This document shows positions 26,019 through 38,800 of a stretch of DNA of 64,000 nt, in pieces. The position numbers and the translations under genes were made by a program. The notes beneath the pieces are model-generated. The model ran no database searches and had not been told where the DNA came from. It saw only the letters and a list, made by a program, of their open reading frames with translations. The stretch is from the NCBI RefSeq assembly GCF_020252395.1, contig NZ_JADCDB010000007.1, positions 43,620 to 107,619 on the forward strand, in the 5' to 3' direction. The stretch's first letter is position 1. Every line of letters starts with the position of its first letter. Source of the stretch: Aestuariivirga sp. Lineage in GTDB: Bacteria; Pseudomonadota; Alphaproteobacteria; Rhizobiales; Aestuariivirgaceae.

Positions 26019-26786
26019 CTATCCATGCCCCGGGTCCAACGCACCCTTCTTCCTTCGCGCCCGCCGCGCCATGAGGTTCAGCACCTCCACCAGCGTCGAG
26101 AAGCCCATGGCGGCATAGACGTAGCCGCGCGGCACGTGGAACTCGAAGGCGTCGGCGATCAGCGTCATGCCGATCATGAGGAGGAAGCCCAGCGCCAGTA
26201 TGACGATCGACGGGTTCGCCGCGATGAAGCGGCCCAGCGGGTCGGCCGCGAACAGCATCACCGCCATGGCCACGATCACCGCGATATACATGATCGCCAG
26301 ATGGTCCGTCATGCCCACCGCGGTGATGATCGAGTCGACCGAGAACACGAGGTCCAAGAGCAGGATCTGGAAGATCGCGCCGCCGATGGTCAGCGTCGCC
26401 TGGCCCATCATGTTCTCCTTGCCGTCATCGGGGTCAACCGAGTGATGGATTTCCTTCGTCGCCTTCCAGACCAGGAAGAGCCCGCCCGCCAGCAGGATCA
26501 GGTCTCGCCACGAGAAGGACTGGCCGAAGGCCGCGAACACCGGCTGCGTCAGCTGCGCGATCCATGCCACCGCGGCCAGCAGCACGAGGCGCATGATCAG
26601 CGCCCCGCCGATGCCCAGCCGCCTGGCGCGGGAGCGTTCGGCCTCGGGCAGCTTGTTGGACAGGATCGAGATGAAGATCAGATTGTCGATGCCGAGCACC
26701 ACCTCCATGGCGACCAGCGTCACCAGCGCCACCCAGCCCTCCGCGGTCGTGATGAAGGTAAAATGCTCCGCAAAGAAGTCCTGCAT
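26019..26786 (-). CDS. TerC family integral membrane protein
   Basis: A 255-residue protein with about seven membrane segments and the TerC acidic motifs: GIDNLIFIS with Asp34, and [11 protein letters not shown] with a second aspartate in the fifth helix. TerC relatives are linked to metal ion, often manganese, export at the membrane. The ATG at 26786 gives the standard start [11 protein letters not shown]. The C-terminus is a basic tail. Confidence 0.92.
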   Translation of the reverse strand: MQDFFAEHFTFITTAEGWVALVTLVAMEVVLGIDNLIFISILSNKLPEAERSRARRLGIGGALIMRLVLLAAVAWIAQLTQPVFAAFGQSFSWRDLILLAGGLFLVWKATKEIHHSVDPDDGKENMMGQATLTIGGAIFQILLLDLVFSVDSIITAVGMTDHLAIMYIAVIVAMAVMLFAADPLGRFIAANPSIVILALGFLLMIGMTLIADAFEFHVPRGYVYAAMGFSTLVEVLNLMARRARRKKGALDPGHG

Positions 26787-26912
26787 GCCCGTGCCCCCCA
26801 AATACCCAACGCAACTTTATGGCTCGAAGCAGCCCGCCCTTCAACCCTGAGCGCCGCCCGGCACGGGGCTGTGCCAGCAGTCCCGCCGTGCGATGAGACC
26901 GTTCCAGGGGCC

Positions 26913-27401
26913 TCATCCGCCAATAGGCGGGCTGGCACCGCGAGCCCACTCGCTCCGCATCACTGCAAGGACCGCCAACGCCTGGCCTAGCAAGAACACA
27001 AACGAAGGAACGATAATGAAGACGATGTACTGAATGGCAGCCGTTGGCCAGTTGATCCGAAGCCACACGGCCGGGAGGACAAGGATCGCGCAACACACCA
27101 CGTTCAGAATGGCCAGATAGCGGAATGCCCAGCGGCTGCGCATCCCGCTGAACAGATCCACCAGCACAACGACGTTCAAAACGGCGATGGCGAGATATAA
27201 CACAGCCGTCAGGAGCAGAAAACCAAGGCCATAAAACATGGCTTCGATGACGACATTGTCGTTCATCGGAGCGCCGATTCCCCCGAAGTGATCGAAGATG
27301 GCACGCGCTGGTTCCTTCGCGCCGGCGTAAATCAAGTAAGAGCCGGGACCCACGGTGCAAGCAAGATAGACGATACACCATATCGCGAGCAACACCCTCA
27401 T
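26913..27401 (-). CDS. Four-helix membrane protein of unknown function
   Basis: A 162-residue protein with four hydrophobic segments at about 3-22, 55-80, 92-110 and 120-145. No recognisable motif. The ATG at 27401 is preferred over two GTG codons just upstream. GC content looks a little lower than in its neighbours, which may mean it is a lineage-specific acquisition. Confidence 0.65.
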   Translation of the reverse strand: MRVLLAIWCIVYLACTVGPGSYLIYAGAKEPARAIFDHFGGIGAPMNDNVVIEAMFYGLGFLLLTAVLYLAIAVLNVVVLVDLFSGMRSRWAFRYLAILNVVCCAILVLPAVWLRINWPTAAIQYIVFIIVPSFVFLLGQALAVLAVMRSEWARGASPPIGG

Positions 27402-27679
27402 TCTCACCACCCAAAGAACTGTTTCTCGGCGCAGCTTTACCCACTATGCAACGTCATGCAAACGGAGCACTCATTGCCGCCTCGCGCGTTGGGCGGATTG
27501 CCGCGAACACCCATGTGACTGCGGCCAATCAACCTCTCCCGCTTTAGCGGCAAGGACTCGTTGGACGGTGTCACCACGAGTCCTTCTCCCGTCCGCAGGA
27601 TGGGAGAAGGTGGCCAAAGGCCGGATGAGGGCTCTGGCCACGCGGCAGGGTTCACCCCGGCTTCAGCCCCGGTCCTCCC
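27402..27679. repeat. Intergenic block of palindromic repeats
   Basis: Contains an AAGGACTCGT / ACGAGTCCTT inverted repeat (27552-27561 with 27576-27585) nested with a CCTTCTCCC / GGGAGAAGG hairpin (27582-27590 with 27602-27610). These are of the same family as the block at 47734-47884. No gene seen. Confidence 0.65.
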
Positions 27680-29671
27680 TCAGCGGCTTCCCGTTTCCGG
27701 CCGCCCGATCGCTTCAGCCTTGATCTTCGCCTCCAGCAGCCCATTGTCGTCCACCGCATCGGGCAGGTGGCTCTTGGTGACCGACACTTGCACCTGCGCA
27801 TCCGTGGCGCCGAGCTGCCGCACCGCCTCCAGCGCCAGCGCACGCGCCTGCTCTTCCGCCGCCGCCAGCGCCTGCGGGCCTGACGTGAACACGCTGGCAC
27901 CCTTCGGCCCCAGCACGCGGAACAGCCCGCTGCCGTCACCCTCCACGGAGACGGTCACCACCTGCGCCACGACGCCCGTCGCCGCGCCCACCGCGTTGGC
28001 CACATCGAAAAAGGGAGGGAAGATCATCTCGCAGCCAAGCCGTTTGCCCACCTCCTCGTAATAAACCCGCACCGGGCCGCCCACGGCGACAACGGGAAGG
28101 GCCGGCGACAGCGACACCTTCGCCAGCCCCAGCCTGCCACGCCCGGAGCTCACCGCATCCACCAGTTCATGCGCGCCGAAGCTCTTGCCGAAGGCCGTGT
28201 CGAGGATGACCTTCGCGGTCAGCCGCACCGTTTCCGACCACACCTCACGGCAGAAGGCCTCGACGCGCGCCGCATCGCCCAGCTTCATGTCGCGGAAGCG
28301 CACCATCAGCTTCGCCGCGAGTTCCGCCGCGGGTCCTGGCCAGTTGTCCTGCAGCCCCAGCACGTGAGAAGCATCCGACGGCGTGAAGCCGCCCGTCTGC
28401 ACGAGGCCCTTGCGCTTCAGCGAGGCGAGCGCGCGCTGCGCCGCGGAGGAAACGGCGATCTTGCGGATGGGCTTCGGCCGCTCGCCGATCATCGCCAGCA
28501 GATCGGCCTCCTTGGGCGTCACCTCGGCGGTCAATGACGCAGTGGCGCCGAAGGGCTTCAGCACGAAACGCCCGTGCAGCGACCCGCCCTCGGTGTCGGC
28601 GAGATCGGCTTCGAGCATCGCCACGACTTCCGGGTAGCGGGACGCCAGCAGCGAGACGGGCGCAACGCGCTGCGGGCCCACGGCGATCGCGCCATTGAGC
28701 CCGATGGCAATCTCGCTGTCACCACCCAGCCCAATGGTCTTGACATCGATGGCCTTCACCATGGTGCGCCAGCCGCCAACCTCGGCCCCCTGCTCCGCCA
28801 CCTGCGGCCGCCCGTCGCGCAGCACGCCCAGGTCCGTCGTCGTGCCGCCCATATCGGACATGATGAAGTCGCTGCGTCCGCACAGCCAGGATGCCCCCAC
28901 AAGGCTGGCGGCGGGGCCGGAGAGAACCGTTTCGATGGGCCTGAGCGCCACGCGCTCGGCAAGGGCCAGCGTGCCGTCGCCCTTCACGATCATCAGCGGG
29001 CAGTCGATGCGGAGTTCCTTCATCGAGCGCCGCACGGCGGAAATCAGCATCGACACGCGCGAGATCAGCCGCGCATTCAGCACTGCCGTCAGCGCGCGGC
29101 GCGGCGCGTCGAGGGCGGAGGTCAGCTCGGTCGACAGCGTTGCCGGCTTCCCCGTCGCCTGCGCCACGATCTCGCGGGCGCGCTGCTCGTGCTTGGGGTT
29201 GCGCACGGCAAAGGCCGAGGCAATGGCGAAGGCATCGACCGGCATGGCGGCAACAGCACTGGCCAGCGCCCCGGCGTCCAGCGGCTTTAATTCCTCGCCA
29301 TTGTGGTCATGCCCGCCGCCGATCATGGCAATCGGCATGCCGGGGAAGGCCTTGGCGATCCCGGTGCGCTCCGCCATGGCCTGGTCGAAGCCGATCAGGA
29401 TCACGCCCACAGCGGAGCCATGCCCCTCCACCACCGCATTGGTTGCAAGCGTGGTGGAGACGGAAACGAGCGAGATGTCCTCCGGCTTCAACCCGTCGGG
29501 CAGCTTCGCCACCGCAGCCGTAATCGCTCCCGTCACACCGATGGAGAGGTCGCCCTTGGTGGTGATGGATTTGGCGGAGGCCACCACACGGTGCCCCTGG
29601 GCCTCGATCACGGCAGCATCGGTATAGGTTCCCCCGGTATCGACGCCGATCAGGTAAGTCTTTGCTGTCAT
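27680..29671 (-). CDS. Hydantoinase/oxoprolinase family protein (HyuA-like)
   Basis: A 663-residue ATP-dependent amidohydrolase of the HyuA class, acting on hydantoins, 5-oxoproline or related rings. The N-terminal ASKHA-type phosphate motif is GVDTGGTYTDAAVIE; a second block, IMSDMGGTTTDLGVL, follows in the hydantoinase_A domain. There is no HyuB (hydantoinase B) gene beside it, so it may act alone. It starts 12 bases after the malic enzyme stop on the same strand, which suggests cotranscription. Substrate cannot be read. Confidence 0.87.
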   Translation of the reverse strand: MTAKTYLIGVDTGGTYTDAAVIEAQGHRVVASAKSITTKGDLSIGVTGAITAAVAKLPDGLKPEDISLVSVSTTLATNAVVEGHGSAVGVILIGFDQAMAERTGIAKAFPGMPIAMIGGGHDHNGEELKPLDAGALASAVAAMPVDAFAIASAFAVRNPKHEQRAREIVAQATGKPATLSTELTSALDAPRRALTAVLNARLISRVSMLISAVRRSMKELRIDCPLMIVKGDGTLALAERVALRPIETVLSGPAASLVGASWLCGRSDFIMSDMGGTTTDLGVLRDGRPQVAEQGAEVGGWRTMVKAIDVKTIGLGGDSEIAIGLNGAIAVGPQRVAPVSLLASRYPEVVAMLEADLADTEGGSLHGRFVLKPFGATASLTAEVTPKEADLLAMIGERPKPIRKIAVSSAAQRALASLKRKGLVQTGGFTPSDASHVLGLQDNWPGPAAELAAKLMVRFRDMKLGDAARVEAFCREVWSETVRLTAKVILDTAFGKSFGAHELVDAVSSGRGRLGLAKVSLSPALPVVAVGGPVRVYYEEVGKRLGCEMIFPPFFDVANAVGAATGVVAQVVTVSVEGDGSGLFRVLGPKGASVFTSGPQALAAAEEQARALALEAVRQLGATDAQVQVSVTKSHLPDAVDDNGLLEAKIKAEAIGRPETGSR

Positions 29672-29683
29672 TGGCCTAGATCA

Positions 29684-31972
<2,289 letters not shown>

Positions 31973-32056
31973 CTGGAATTCCCCTCTTCGGAGGCCTTTG
32001 TGGCCCCGTTCGCCGCCGATTTGCAAGCCTCCGCCCCTTGGGGCTAGACTGAGACC

Positions 32057-32695
32057 ATGCTTACGCCCCTCAAGACCGAAGTCGGGAAAGTCGGCGACCT
32101 CGCCCACGAGGCGCGCCGCTTCCGCACGATCCTGTGGAGCTTCGAGAAGAACATCGAGCTCCTGTTCAAGGGCACGGGCCTCGCGGCGGAAGTGGACCAC
32201 GCGGCCCTCGCCGAGGCCTTCTCCCGCTGGCGACAGAACTTCGACCAGACCAAGCACCTGGCCGGCCTTGACCGCAAGGACTTCACCATTTTCGCCGCCG
32301 GCATGATGCTGAAGGAGCTCCTGGCCGCCCGTCCCATCACCGCCATCGTGCCGGACGGGCTAGGCCTGCCGGCGCTGCCCGCCACCATCGACCACCGGCT
32401 GAAGCGCTGGCCGGAAGGCTATGCCTACACGAGTTTCTGCCTCTCGGTTGCGGCCGCCGTGCTGCGCGAAATGGGGGCCGGCGAGCCGGCCGAGTCGGGT
32501 GTTGCGGACGACCCCGGATTCTGGGACAGCTTCCGCGAGAACGTGGCGGAGAACCCCGCCAACGCCATCGCCTTTTTCGACATGGTGGTGGGGCTTCCTC
32601 CCAACTGGCAGGCGCCTGACGTGCCCTGGATGCGCCGCACCTTCCTCGATGCCAGGCGCCGGCTCGGGTCCTCTCCCCGCGGGACCATCGAATAG
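32057..32695 (+). CDS. Hypothetical protein, helical
   Basis: A 212-residue soluble protein with no signal peptide or membrane segment and a high content of predicted helix. Blocks such as LWSFEKNIELLFKGTG and FTIFAAGMMLKELLAARP look conserved-protein-like, but I recognise no family. It is divergent from maeB and precedes the response regulator by 69 bases on the same strand, so a shared transcript is possible. Confidence 0.75.
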   Translation: MLTPLKTEVGKVGDLAHEARRFRTILWSFEKNIELLFKGTGLAAEVDHAALAEAFSRWRQNFDQTKHLAGLDRKDFTIFAAGMMLKELLAARPITAIVPDGLGLPALPATIDHRLKRWPEGYAYTSFCLSVAAAVLREMGAGEPAESGVADDPGFWDSFRENVAENPANAIAFFDMVVGLPPNWQAPDVPWMRRTFLDARRRLGSSPRGTIE

Positions 32696-32764
32696 CCCAG
32701 GCTTGCCAAGCGCTTCCCCTTGGGTGAAGATCGCCGCGGGTGGATTGGGGAGAACCTTTGAACC

Positions 32765-33418
32765 ATGGCGGCAACGCGCATCCTGATCGTCGATGACCAC
32801 CCGCTGTTCCGCGAGGCGCTGAAGCACGCCGTCTCCGGCGGTGTGGACAACGCCCGGGTGTCGCTCGCAGGCTCCCTCGGTCAGGCCACCGCACTGCTCG
32901 ACGAGGACGATGACTTCGACTTGATCCTGCTCGACCTGCGCATGCCGGGAGTCCAGGGGCTGTCGGGCCTGATCTACCTCCGCGCGCAATACCCCAACGT
33001 GCCCGTCGCGGTGATCACGGCGGCGGATGACCCCGGCCTCGTGCAGAAGGCGCTGAACCTCAACGCTTGCGGCTTCATCCCCAAGACCGCTGGCATCGAC
33101 ACCATCGTCGGCGCCGTCAATGCGCTGCTCAAGGGCGATATCTGGGTGCCCGAGGGGTCTGCCCAGTCCTCCGCCGCCGGCAAGGAGGGCGAGGAGATCG
33201 CCCGCCGCGTCGCCACCCTCACCGCCCAGCAGATCCGCGTGCTGATGATGCTGAAGGAAGGCCTCCTCAACAAGCAGATCGCCTATGAGCTGAACGTCTC
33301 GGAGGCCACCATCAAGGCCCATGTCTCGGCCATCCTGCAGAAGCTCAACGTCTCCAGCCGCACCCAGGCCGTGATCGCCGCCGCCAGGATCGACGGCGTG
33401 GCGGCGGCGGAGCATTAA
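32765..33418 (+). CDS. LuxR-type response regulator (REC plus HTH), CrbR-like
   Basis: A 217-residue NarL/FixJ-family regulator. The receiver domain (about 5-120) has the acidic pair Asp10-Asp11, phosphoacceptor Asp57 (LILLDLRM) and Lys107; the LuxR HTH lies at about 150-212 (LTAQQIRVLMMLKEGLLNKQIAYELNVSEATIKAHVS). No histidine kinase gene is adjacent on the same strand. The nearest is the CrbS-like hybrid kinase at 35830-39348. In other bacteria CrbS pairs with a LuxR-type CrbR to control acetyl-CoA synthetase, so that pairing is a reasonable inference. Confidence 0.9.
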   Translation: MAATRILIVDDHPLFREALKHAVSGGVDNARVSLAGSLGQATALLDEDDDFDLILLDLRMPGVQGLSGLIYLRAQYPNVPVAVITAADDPGLVQKALNLNACGFIPKTAGIDTIVGAVNALLKGDIWVPEGSAQSSAAGKEGEEIARRVATLTAQQIRVLMMLKEGLLNKQIAYELNVSEATIKAHVSAILQKLNVSSRTQAVIAAARIDGVAAAEH

Positions 33419-33505
33419 CCCTGGCCGTCTACGCCCGCCATTGGCTGTCGCCGCCCTTCCATTCATTATGCGCCCAAGCATGACCTTGGGGGAGGAAAAC
33501 AATTC

Positions 33506-34576
33506 ATGAACAACGGGTCCGGGCCACAGCCAACCGATGCCGCCGCGCCGCTGGGCCCGGCCGAACCCTTCGTCTTCACCGGCAGCGCCAGCGAATATTA
33601 TCGCATCTGGATCGTCAACCTTATGCTCACCGTCGTCACGCTGGGCATCTATTCCGCCTGGGCCAAGGTCCGGCGGCTGCGCTACTTCTATGGCAACACG
33701 CTGCTTCAGGGCCATGGCTTCGACTACCACGCCGATCCTGTCCGCATTCTCATCGGCCGGCTCATCGTGGTCGGCACGCTGATGGTGGTGAATATTCTGA
33801 GCCAGACCAGTCCGGTGTTTCTGCTGCTGATCGTTCCCTGGCTGGTGGCGCTGCCGTGGTTCATCAACCAGTCGCTGGCCTTCAATGCCCAGATGACGAG
33901 CTACCGCAACCTCCGCTTCGGCTTCCAGGGGGCCTATTTCGCGGGGCTGGGCGCCTTCGTGCTGATGCCGCTGCTCGCCATCATCTCGGCGGGGCTTCTC
34001 GCCCCCTTCTCCTCCGGCTTCCGGGCCAATTACCTGGGCAGCCACACGCGCTTTGGAACCGCCTGGTTCGACACCGATGCGCCGCTTGGCCGTCTCTATG
34101 CCAATCTCGGCGCCACGATGTTCTTCCTCATCGTGTTGGCCGTGCTGGTGTTCGGCGGCCTGATGCTGGAATCCCGCCTGGTGACGGGCGGCAGCAGAGA
34201 TGACAGGGTGGCCATCTTCATCCTTTTGGGCGTGATTTCCTTCTACATCTCCTACTTCTTAGTATTTTACGCCTATCGCGCCGGCGTCCGCAACATCGTC
34301 TTCAACACCACCACACTGGACGGCGGTCACCGCCTGTCCTCCACCCTGTCGCGCCGGCGCTATGTGTGGATCATGATCAGCAATGCGCTGATGGTGCTGG
34401 GCACGTTGGGCCTGCTCTGGCCGGTGGCCTCGGTGCGGCACTGGCGCTATCTTGCGCAATCGACGCACTTCCACCCGGCAGGCCCGCTTGATGGCTTCCT
34501 CGGCCGCGAAAGCCAAAAAAGCAGCGTCGCCGCCGCCGAATATCTCGATCTCGGCGGCTTCGATTTCGGACTCTAG
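33506..34576 (+). CDS. DUF898 (YjgN-like) membrane protein
   Basis: A 356-residue membrane protein with about six to seven hydrophobic segments and the DUF898 blocks FTGSASEYYRIWIVNLMLT, TLGIYSAWAKVRRLRYFYG near the N-terminus, repeated in the second part (LGTLGLLWPVASVRHWRY). The function of the family is unknown. A strong GGAGG ribosome site precedes the ATG. The M48 protease gene starts four bases after its stop, so the two form an operon, a pairing seen in other proteobacteria. Confidence 0.88.
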   Translation: MNNGSGPQPTDAAAPLGPAEPFVFTGSASEYYRIWIVNLMLTVVTLGIYSAWAKVRRLRYFYGNTLLQGHGFDYHADPVRILIGRLIVVGTLMVVNILSQTSPVFLLLIVPWLVALPWFINQSLAFNAQMTSYRNLRFGFQGAYFAGLGAFVLMPLLAIISAGLLAPFSSGFRANYLGSHTRFGTAWFDTDAPLGRLYANLGATMFFLIVLAVLVFGGLMLESRLVTGGSRDDRVAIFILLGVISFYISYFLVFYAYRAGVRNIVFNTTTLDGGHRLSSTLSRRRYVWIMISNALMVLGTLGLLWPVASVRHWRYLAQSTHFHPAGPLDGFLGRESQKSSVAAAEYLDLGGFDFGL

Positions 34577-34580
34577 CACC

Positions 34581-35645
34581 ATGGATGTGGCAGGCCTGTT
34601 CTTCGACGCCCAACGCTCGCTCAGCCGCCCGGCGCGGCTCGCCCGCGATGCGGAGGGCCTCAGCCTCTTGGTCGATGGCGAGGAGCATCCGCGCCGCCCG
34701 CAGCTGCGCGGCATCTCGGAAAAACTCGGCCGCCTGCCGCGCAAGCTGTCCTTCGCCGATGGCAGCCTGCTCGAGGTCCCCGCCGATGCGCCGGTCGATG
34801 GCCTCCTGCCGCGGCAGGACCGCTTCTTCGCCGTGGCCCACTGGCTGGAGGCGAGCTGGAAATATGCCGCCGCGGCCGGGGTCATCACCATCCTGCTGCT
34901 TGCCGTCACCTACCGCTACGGCCTGCCGCTCGCCGCCCGCGCCGCGGCGGATATCACCCCCCCGGCGATCTCCGGCATGATGAACGAGGGCACGCTCGAC
35001 ACCGTCGACCGTTTCATTTTCGAACCCTCTAAGCTCCCGGAGCAGCGCACCGCCCACATCCGCGCGCTCTTCGCCGGCCTCACGGCACCCCTGGTCGAGA
35101 CCCAGGATTACGAGCTCCTGTTCCGCGACGGCGGCCGTATTGGACCCAATGCGATAGCGCTTCCCGGCGGCACCATCATCATCACCGACCAGCTCATCGA
35201 GCTGGCCCGGTCGGATGACGAGATCCTTGGCGTGCTGGCCCATGAGGTGGGCCATGTCGAGCAGCGCCACAGTCTGCAGCAGGTCTACCGCGCGCTGGGG
35301 CTGAGCGCCCTGGTGGTGCTGGCCGGCGGCGATTCCGGCCAGCTGGTGCATGACGCGGTCAACCAGGCCGCCGTGCTCCAGACCTTCGCCTATTCCCGCG
35401 AGTTCGAGGATGCCGCCGACAAGCGCAGTGTGGCCATCATGGTCAGCGATGGCCGCAACCCTCTCGCCTTCATCGACCTCCTCGACCGCATCACCGCCGG
35501 CGCCTCCGGTTCGGACCAAACCACCATGCTCTCCACCCACCCCGGCGCCGCCGACCGCCGCGCCGCCGCGGAGGCCGAAGCCCGCGCGCTGGGCTGGTGC
35601 AAGGACTGTCCAACGGATGAGAGCAAAAAAGGTGGCGCACAGTAA
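34581..35645 (+). CDS. M48 family metalloprotease, membrane anchored
   Basis: A 354-residue zinc protease related to BepA/YfgC and Oma1. One membrane segment at about 96-112 precedes the catalytic domain with HEVGH (His221, Glu222, His225) and the third ligand in SREFEDAAD (Glu273 or nearby). The N-terminal 90 residues form a cytoplasmic beta-rich domain. The frame is open upstream to 34452, overlapping the DUF898 gene; ATG 34581 is the natural start. Its last 20 bases overlap, on the other strand, the end of a candidate small RNA. Confidence 0.88.
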   Translation: MDVAGLFFDAQRSLSRPARLARDAEGLSLLVDGEEHPRRPQLRGISEKLGRLPRKLSFADGSLLEVPADAPVDGLLPRQDRFFAVAHWLEASWKYAAAAGVITILLLAVTYRYGLPLAARAAADITPPAISGMMNEGTLDTVDRFIFEPSKLPEQRTAHIRALFAGLTAPLVETQDYELLFRDGGRIGPNAIALPGGTIIITDQLIELARSDDEILGVLAHEVGHVEQRHSLQQVYRALGLSALVVLAGGDSGQLVHDAVNQAAVLQTFAYSREFEDAADKRSVAIMVSDGRNPLAFIDLLDRITAGASGSDQTTMLSTHPGAADRRAAAEAEARALGWCKDCPTDESKKGGAQ

Positions 35646-35734
35646 CGCCAGACCCGCCATTCCCGCCCCCTTTCCAAGCATAAACAGCCCGCACCGAAGT
35701 GGAGCAGGCCATCCCGAAACCCAATTGTTGAGAA
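35625..35734 (-). ncRNA. Candidate small RNA, about 110 nt
   Basis: No protein is evident here, but the minus strand has a complete transcription unit. A near-consensus promoter lies just upstream (35741-35769). Within the transcript, 35687-35709 folds as a hairpin GCCUG-CUC-CAC-UUCG-GUG-CGGGC with a UUCG tetraloop. The 3' end has TGGCG / CGCCA (35646-35650 with 35633-35637) followed within two bases by six U residues (35625-35630), a plausible intrinsic terminator. The predicted RNA has a G-rich segment near its 3' half. It lacks the SRP RNA core and does not look like tRNA or 6S RNA. Ends are predictions. Confidence 0.5.
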
Positions 35735-35740
35735 TATCCG

Positions 35741-35780
35741 ACCATAGCACACCGAGCGCGCGCTGTCAAGGTTTTTTTTT
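35741..35780 (-). promoter_or_regulatory. Strong sigma-70-type promoter with A-tract UP element
   Basis: On the minus strand: TTGACA (35764-35769), a 17-base spacer, and TATGGT (35741-35746). A run of nine A residues (35772-35780) sits immediately upstream of the -35, where UP elements bind the RNA polymerase alpha subunit. The segment further upstream is AT-rich as well. Confidence 0.7.
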
Positions 35781-35829
35781 CCTTATATCCGAACTTTCTT
35801 ATACTTTCGCGGCGATGCCGGAATGAGGA

Positions 35830-38800
35830 TCAGACCCCCGCCTCCGCCCGGATCGCCACATGCGACATCGCGGCCCGCAGCGCCGCCGGCTTCACCGGCT
35901 TCCTGAGCAGGTGCACGTCGTGGGCAACTGCGAGGTCCGCCACAGCCGGGGTGCGGTCCGCGGTGATCAGCACGGCGGGGATTGGCCGCCGCGCACGGGT
36001 CCTCAGTGCACGGATCACCGAAATCCCGTCCTCGTTGTTGAGGTGATAATCGGCGAGGATCATGTCCACCTTGCCGTCCGCCGCGGCGAGTGCCGCGAGC
36101 GCCTCTTCCAGGCCCGTCGCGGTGTGCACGATATTGCCCCAGCCGGTGAGCAGCATCTCCATGCCCTCGAGGATCGGCCGCTCATTGTCAATGACGAGCA
36201 CGCGCACCGCGGCGGCCAGTGCCGGCGGCTGCGCCTTGCGCGGCTTGGGAACGGCGGTCACGCGCAGCCGCTCCGCCGCCACGGCCACATCCACCGCGAA
36301 GACCGAGCCCTTGCCCGGTGTCGAGCGCACGTGAACGGGCGTCTCCAGCACCTTCGCCATGCGCTCGACGATGGAGAGGCCGAGCCCCAGGCCTGACGTT
36401 CCATCGCCATCGCTCTGCAACCGCTGGAATTCCTGAAAGATGATCTCCAGCTTCGACTCGGGGATGCCCGGCCCCGTGTCATGCACCCCGATCCTGAGTA
36501 GATCGCCATGCCGCCGGCAGCCCATCAGCACGCGGCCTTCCTTCGTGTATTTGATGGCGTTGGACACGAAGTTCTGCAGCACACGGCGCAGCAGCTTGCG
36601 GTCGGAGTGAACCGTCAGCCCGCAGGGCACCACGGTGAACTGCAGCCCCTTCTTGCGCGCCGCCGGCCCGAATTCCACCGTAAGCGCCTGCAATATGCCG
36701 TCGATGTGGAAGGGCTGGGCCTCCGCCTTCATCGCCCCGGCATCGAGCCGCGAGATATCGAGGAGGGCGGAAAGAATCTCCTCCACCGCCTCCAGCGAGG
36801 AATCGACGTTGCGCACCAGCTCGCCATCCTTGGAGCGCTTCATGCGCTCGACCAGAGTCGAGGTGAAGAGCCGCGCGGCGTTCAAAGGCTGCAGGATATC
36901 GTGGCTCGCCGCCGCGATGAAGCGCGTCTTCGACAGGTTCGCCGCATCGGCCTCGGCCTTGGCGGCGGCCAACTGCTCGTTCAGTTGTGTGAGCTGTGCG
37001 GTGCGCTCCGTCACGCGGCGCTCGAGCGACTCGTTCACCCGCTGCAGCTCTTCCGCCGCCAGCACACTCTCGGTGGCGTCGATCACGGTCACGACCACGC
37101 CACCATCCGGCATCGGGCTCGAGCGGAATTCGAAGACATGGCCCGTGTCGGTGCGCCGCTCGCGGAACACGTCGTGGGTGAGTGCAATCCTGCGCACCCG
37201 GTCGTCGGCCGCGCCCTTGCCCGCCGCGGTGCGCGCCAGAAAGGCGCCCAGCACCTCGGTGATTGGTGTTCCCACCCGGTTCAGGTCGCTCCCCAGCCCG
37301 AGGAAGTCCTGCAGCGTCGCGTTCCAGCAGATCAGCGTCAGGCCCGGCTCGAACACGGCGAGCCCCTGGTCCACGTTGTCGATGGCCGACTGCAGGAGAT
37401 CGCGATTGTGCTGGATCGCGGCCGAGGCATCGTCCAGCAGCTTCATGGCGCCGCGGGCATGCGTCGAGTGCCGCTCCAGCATCAGCGCGATGACGAGGCG
37501 GGCCGAGGCGACACCCACGGCGGAGGCCAGCAGATGCTCGGCGAAGCGGATCAGCCGCACGTCGGCTTCCCCACCCTTCACCCCGGTCTGCCCTTGCTGC
37601 GCCCGGAAGCCCTCGAAGGCGGCCTGCGCGCGGTCCGCGCCGATATAGCGCGCCACCGTGTCCTCCAGCCGGTCGGACGTGACTGCAGTGCGCCACAGCT
37701 TGAAGCCGGTGCCGTTGCCTGCCTGGATATCGCGCGACACGAAGCTCGTGGCCTGCACCCGCTCGATGGGCGTCGGCTGGCGGGTGAGCGAGCCCGCCAC
37801 ATAGGCCGCGATATTGGCGAGCAGGCTCCAGATCACGCCATGGGTCAGCGTGTCGAACTCCATGGCGAACAGGGCGCGCGCTTTGAGCAGGCCGATCCCC
37901 CAGGGTCCCGGCTCGATGAAGCCGCGGCCCATCCAGCCTGCGTCGGCAAAGGCCGGCAGCAGCAGCGTATAGACCCAGACGAGGAAGCCCGCCGTGATGC
38001 CCCACATGGCGCCCCGCGCCGTGGCGCGCCTCCACACAAGTCCGCCGAAGAAGGCCGGCGCGAATTGCGCCACCGCCGCGAAGGAGAGCAGCCCCACCTG
38101 GGCCAGCGCCACTGGGGCGCCGATCATCCGGTAATAGGCATAGGCAAGAGCGAGCACGAAGATGATGGCGAAGCGCCGGATCAGGATCAGCGTTTCGCCC
38201 ATGTCCTGGTGCAGGCTGGCCCGCTCCACCTGGCGGCGCAGCAGCAGCGGAACGACCAGATTGTTGCTCACCATGATGGAGAGCGCCACGCACTCGACGA
38301 TCACCATGGCGGTGGAGGCCGAAAGCCCGCCGATAAAGGCGATCAGCGCGATGAACGGGTTCCCCGCCGCAACCGGCAGCGCCAGAACGAAGGTGTCGCC
38401 GTCCGCCCCCTTGGGCAGCAGGAGGAGGCCCGCCACCGCGATTGGGATCACGAACAGGTTGATGGCCACGAGATAAAGCGGGAACAGCCAGGCGGCGCGC
38501 TTGACTTCCCCCGCATTGGCGTTCTCCACCGCCGCCACGTGGAACTGGCGCGGCAGCAGGACGACTGCGAAGGCGGCGAGCAGCGTGAGCGTGAGCCACT
38601 GCCCGCCATCGAGCCCGCCGGAGAACAGGCCGCGCACCCGCGGGTCTGCCGTGGCGCTTTCGAGGAAAGGGGCGATGCCCCCCATCATGCCGAACACCAC
38701 GAACAGGCCCACCGCCACGAAGGCGATGAGCTTCACCATCGATTCGACGGCAATGGCCAGGATCATGCCGTCCTGGTGCTCGGTCGTGTCGATGTGCCGC

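Noticed and set aside
35625..35734. Identification of the candidate RNA as SRP RNA or 6S RNA
   Set aside because: The SRP tetraloop and asymmetric-loop core are absent, and the length and layout do not match the long bulged stem of 6S RNA.
34377..35750. Minus-strand open frame starting inside the small-RNA promoter
   Set aside because: The start overlaps the -10 element, and most of the frame is antisense to the M48 gene with shadow-type composition. A hydrophobic stretch near its start is noted but the frame is not believed.
35771..35780. Run of nine T residues as an intrinsic terminator for the M48 gene
   Set aside because: No stable hairpin precedes it on the plus strand. Read on the minus strand, the A-tract sits directly upstream of a -35 element and fits an UP element better.
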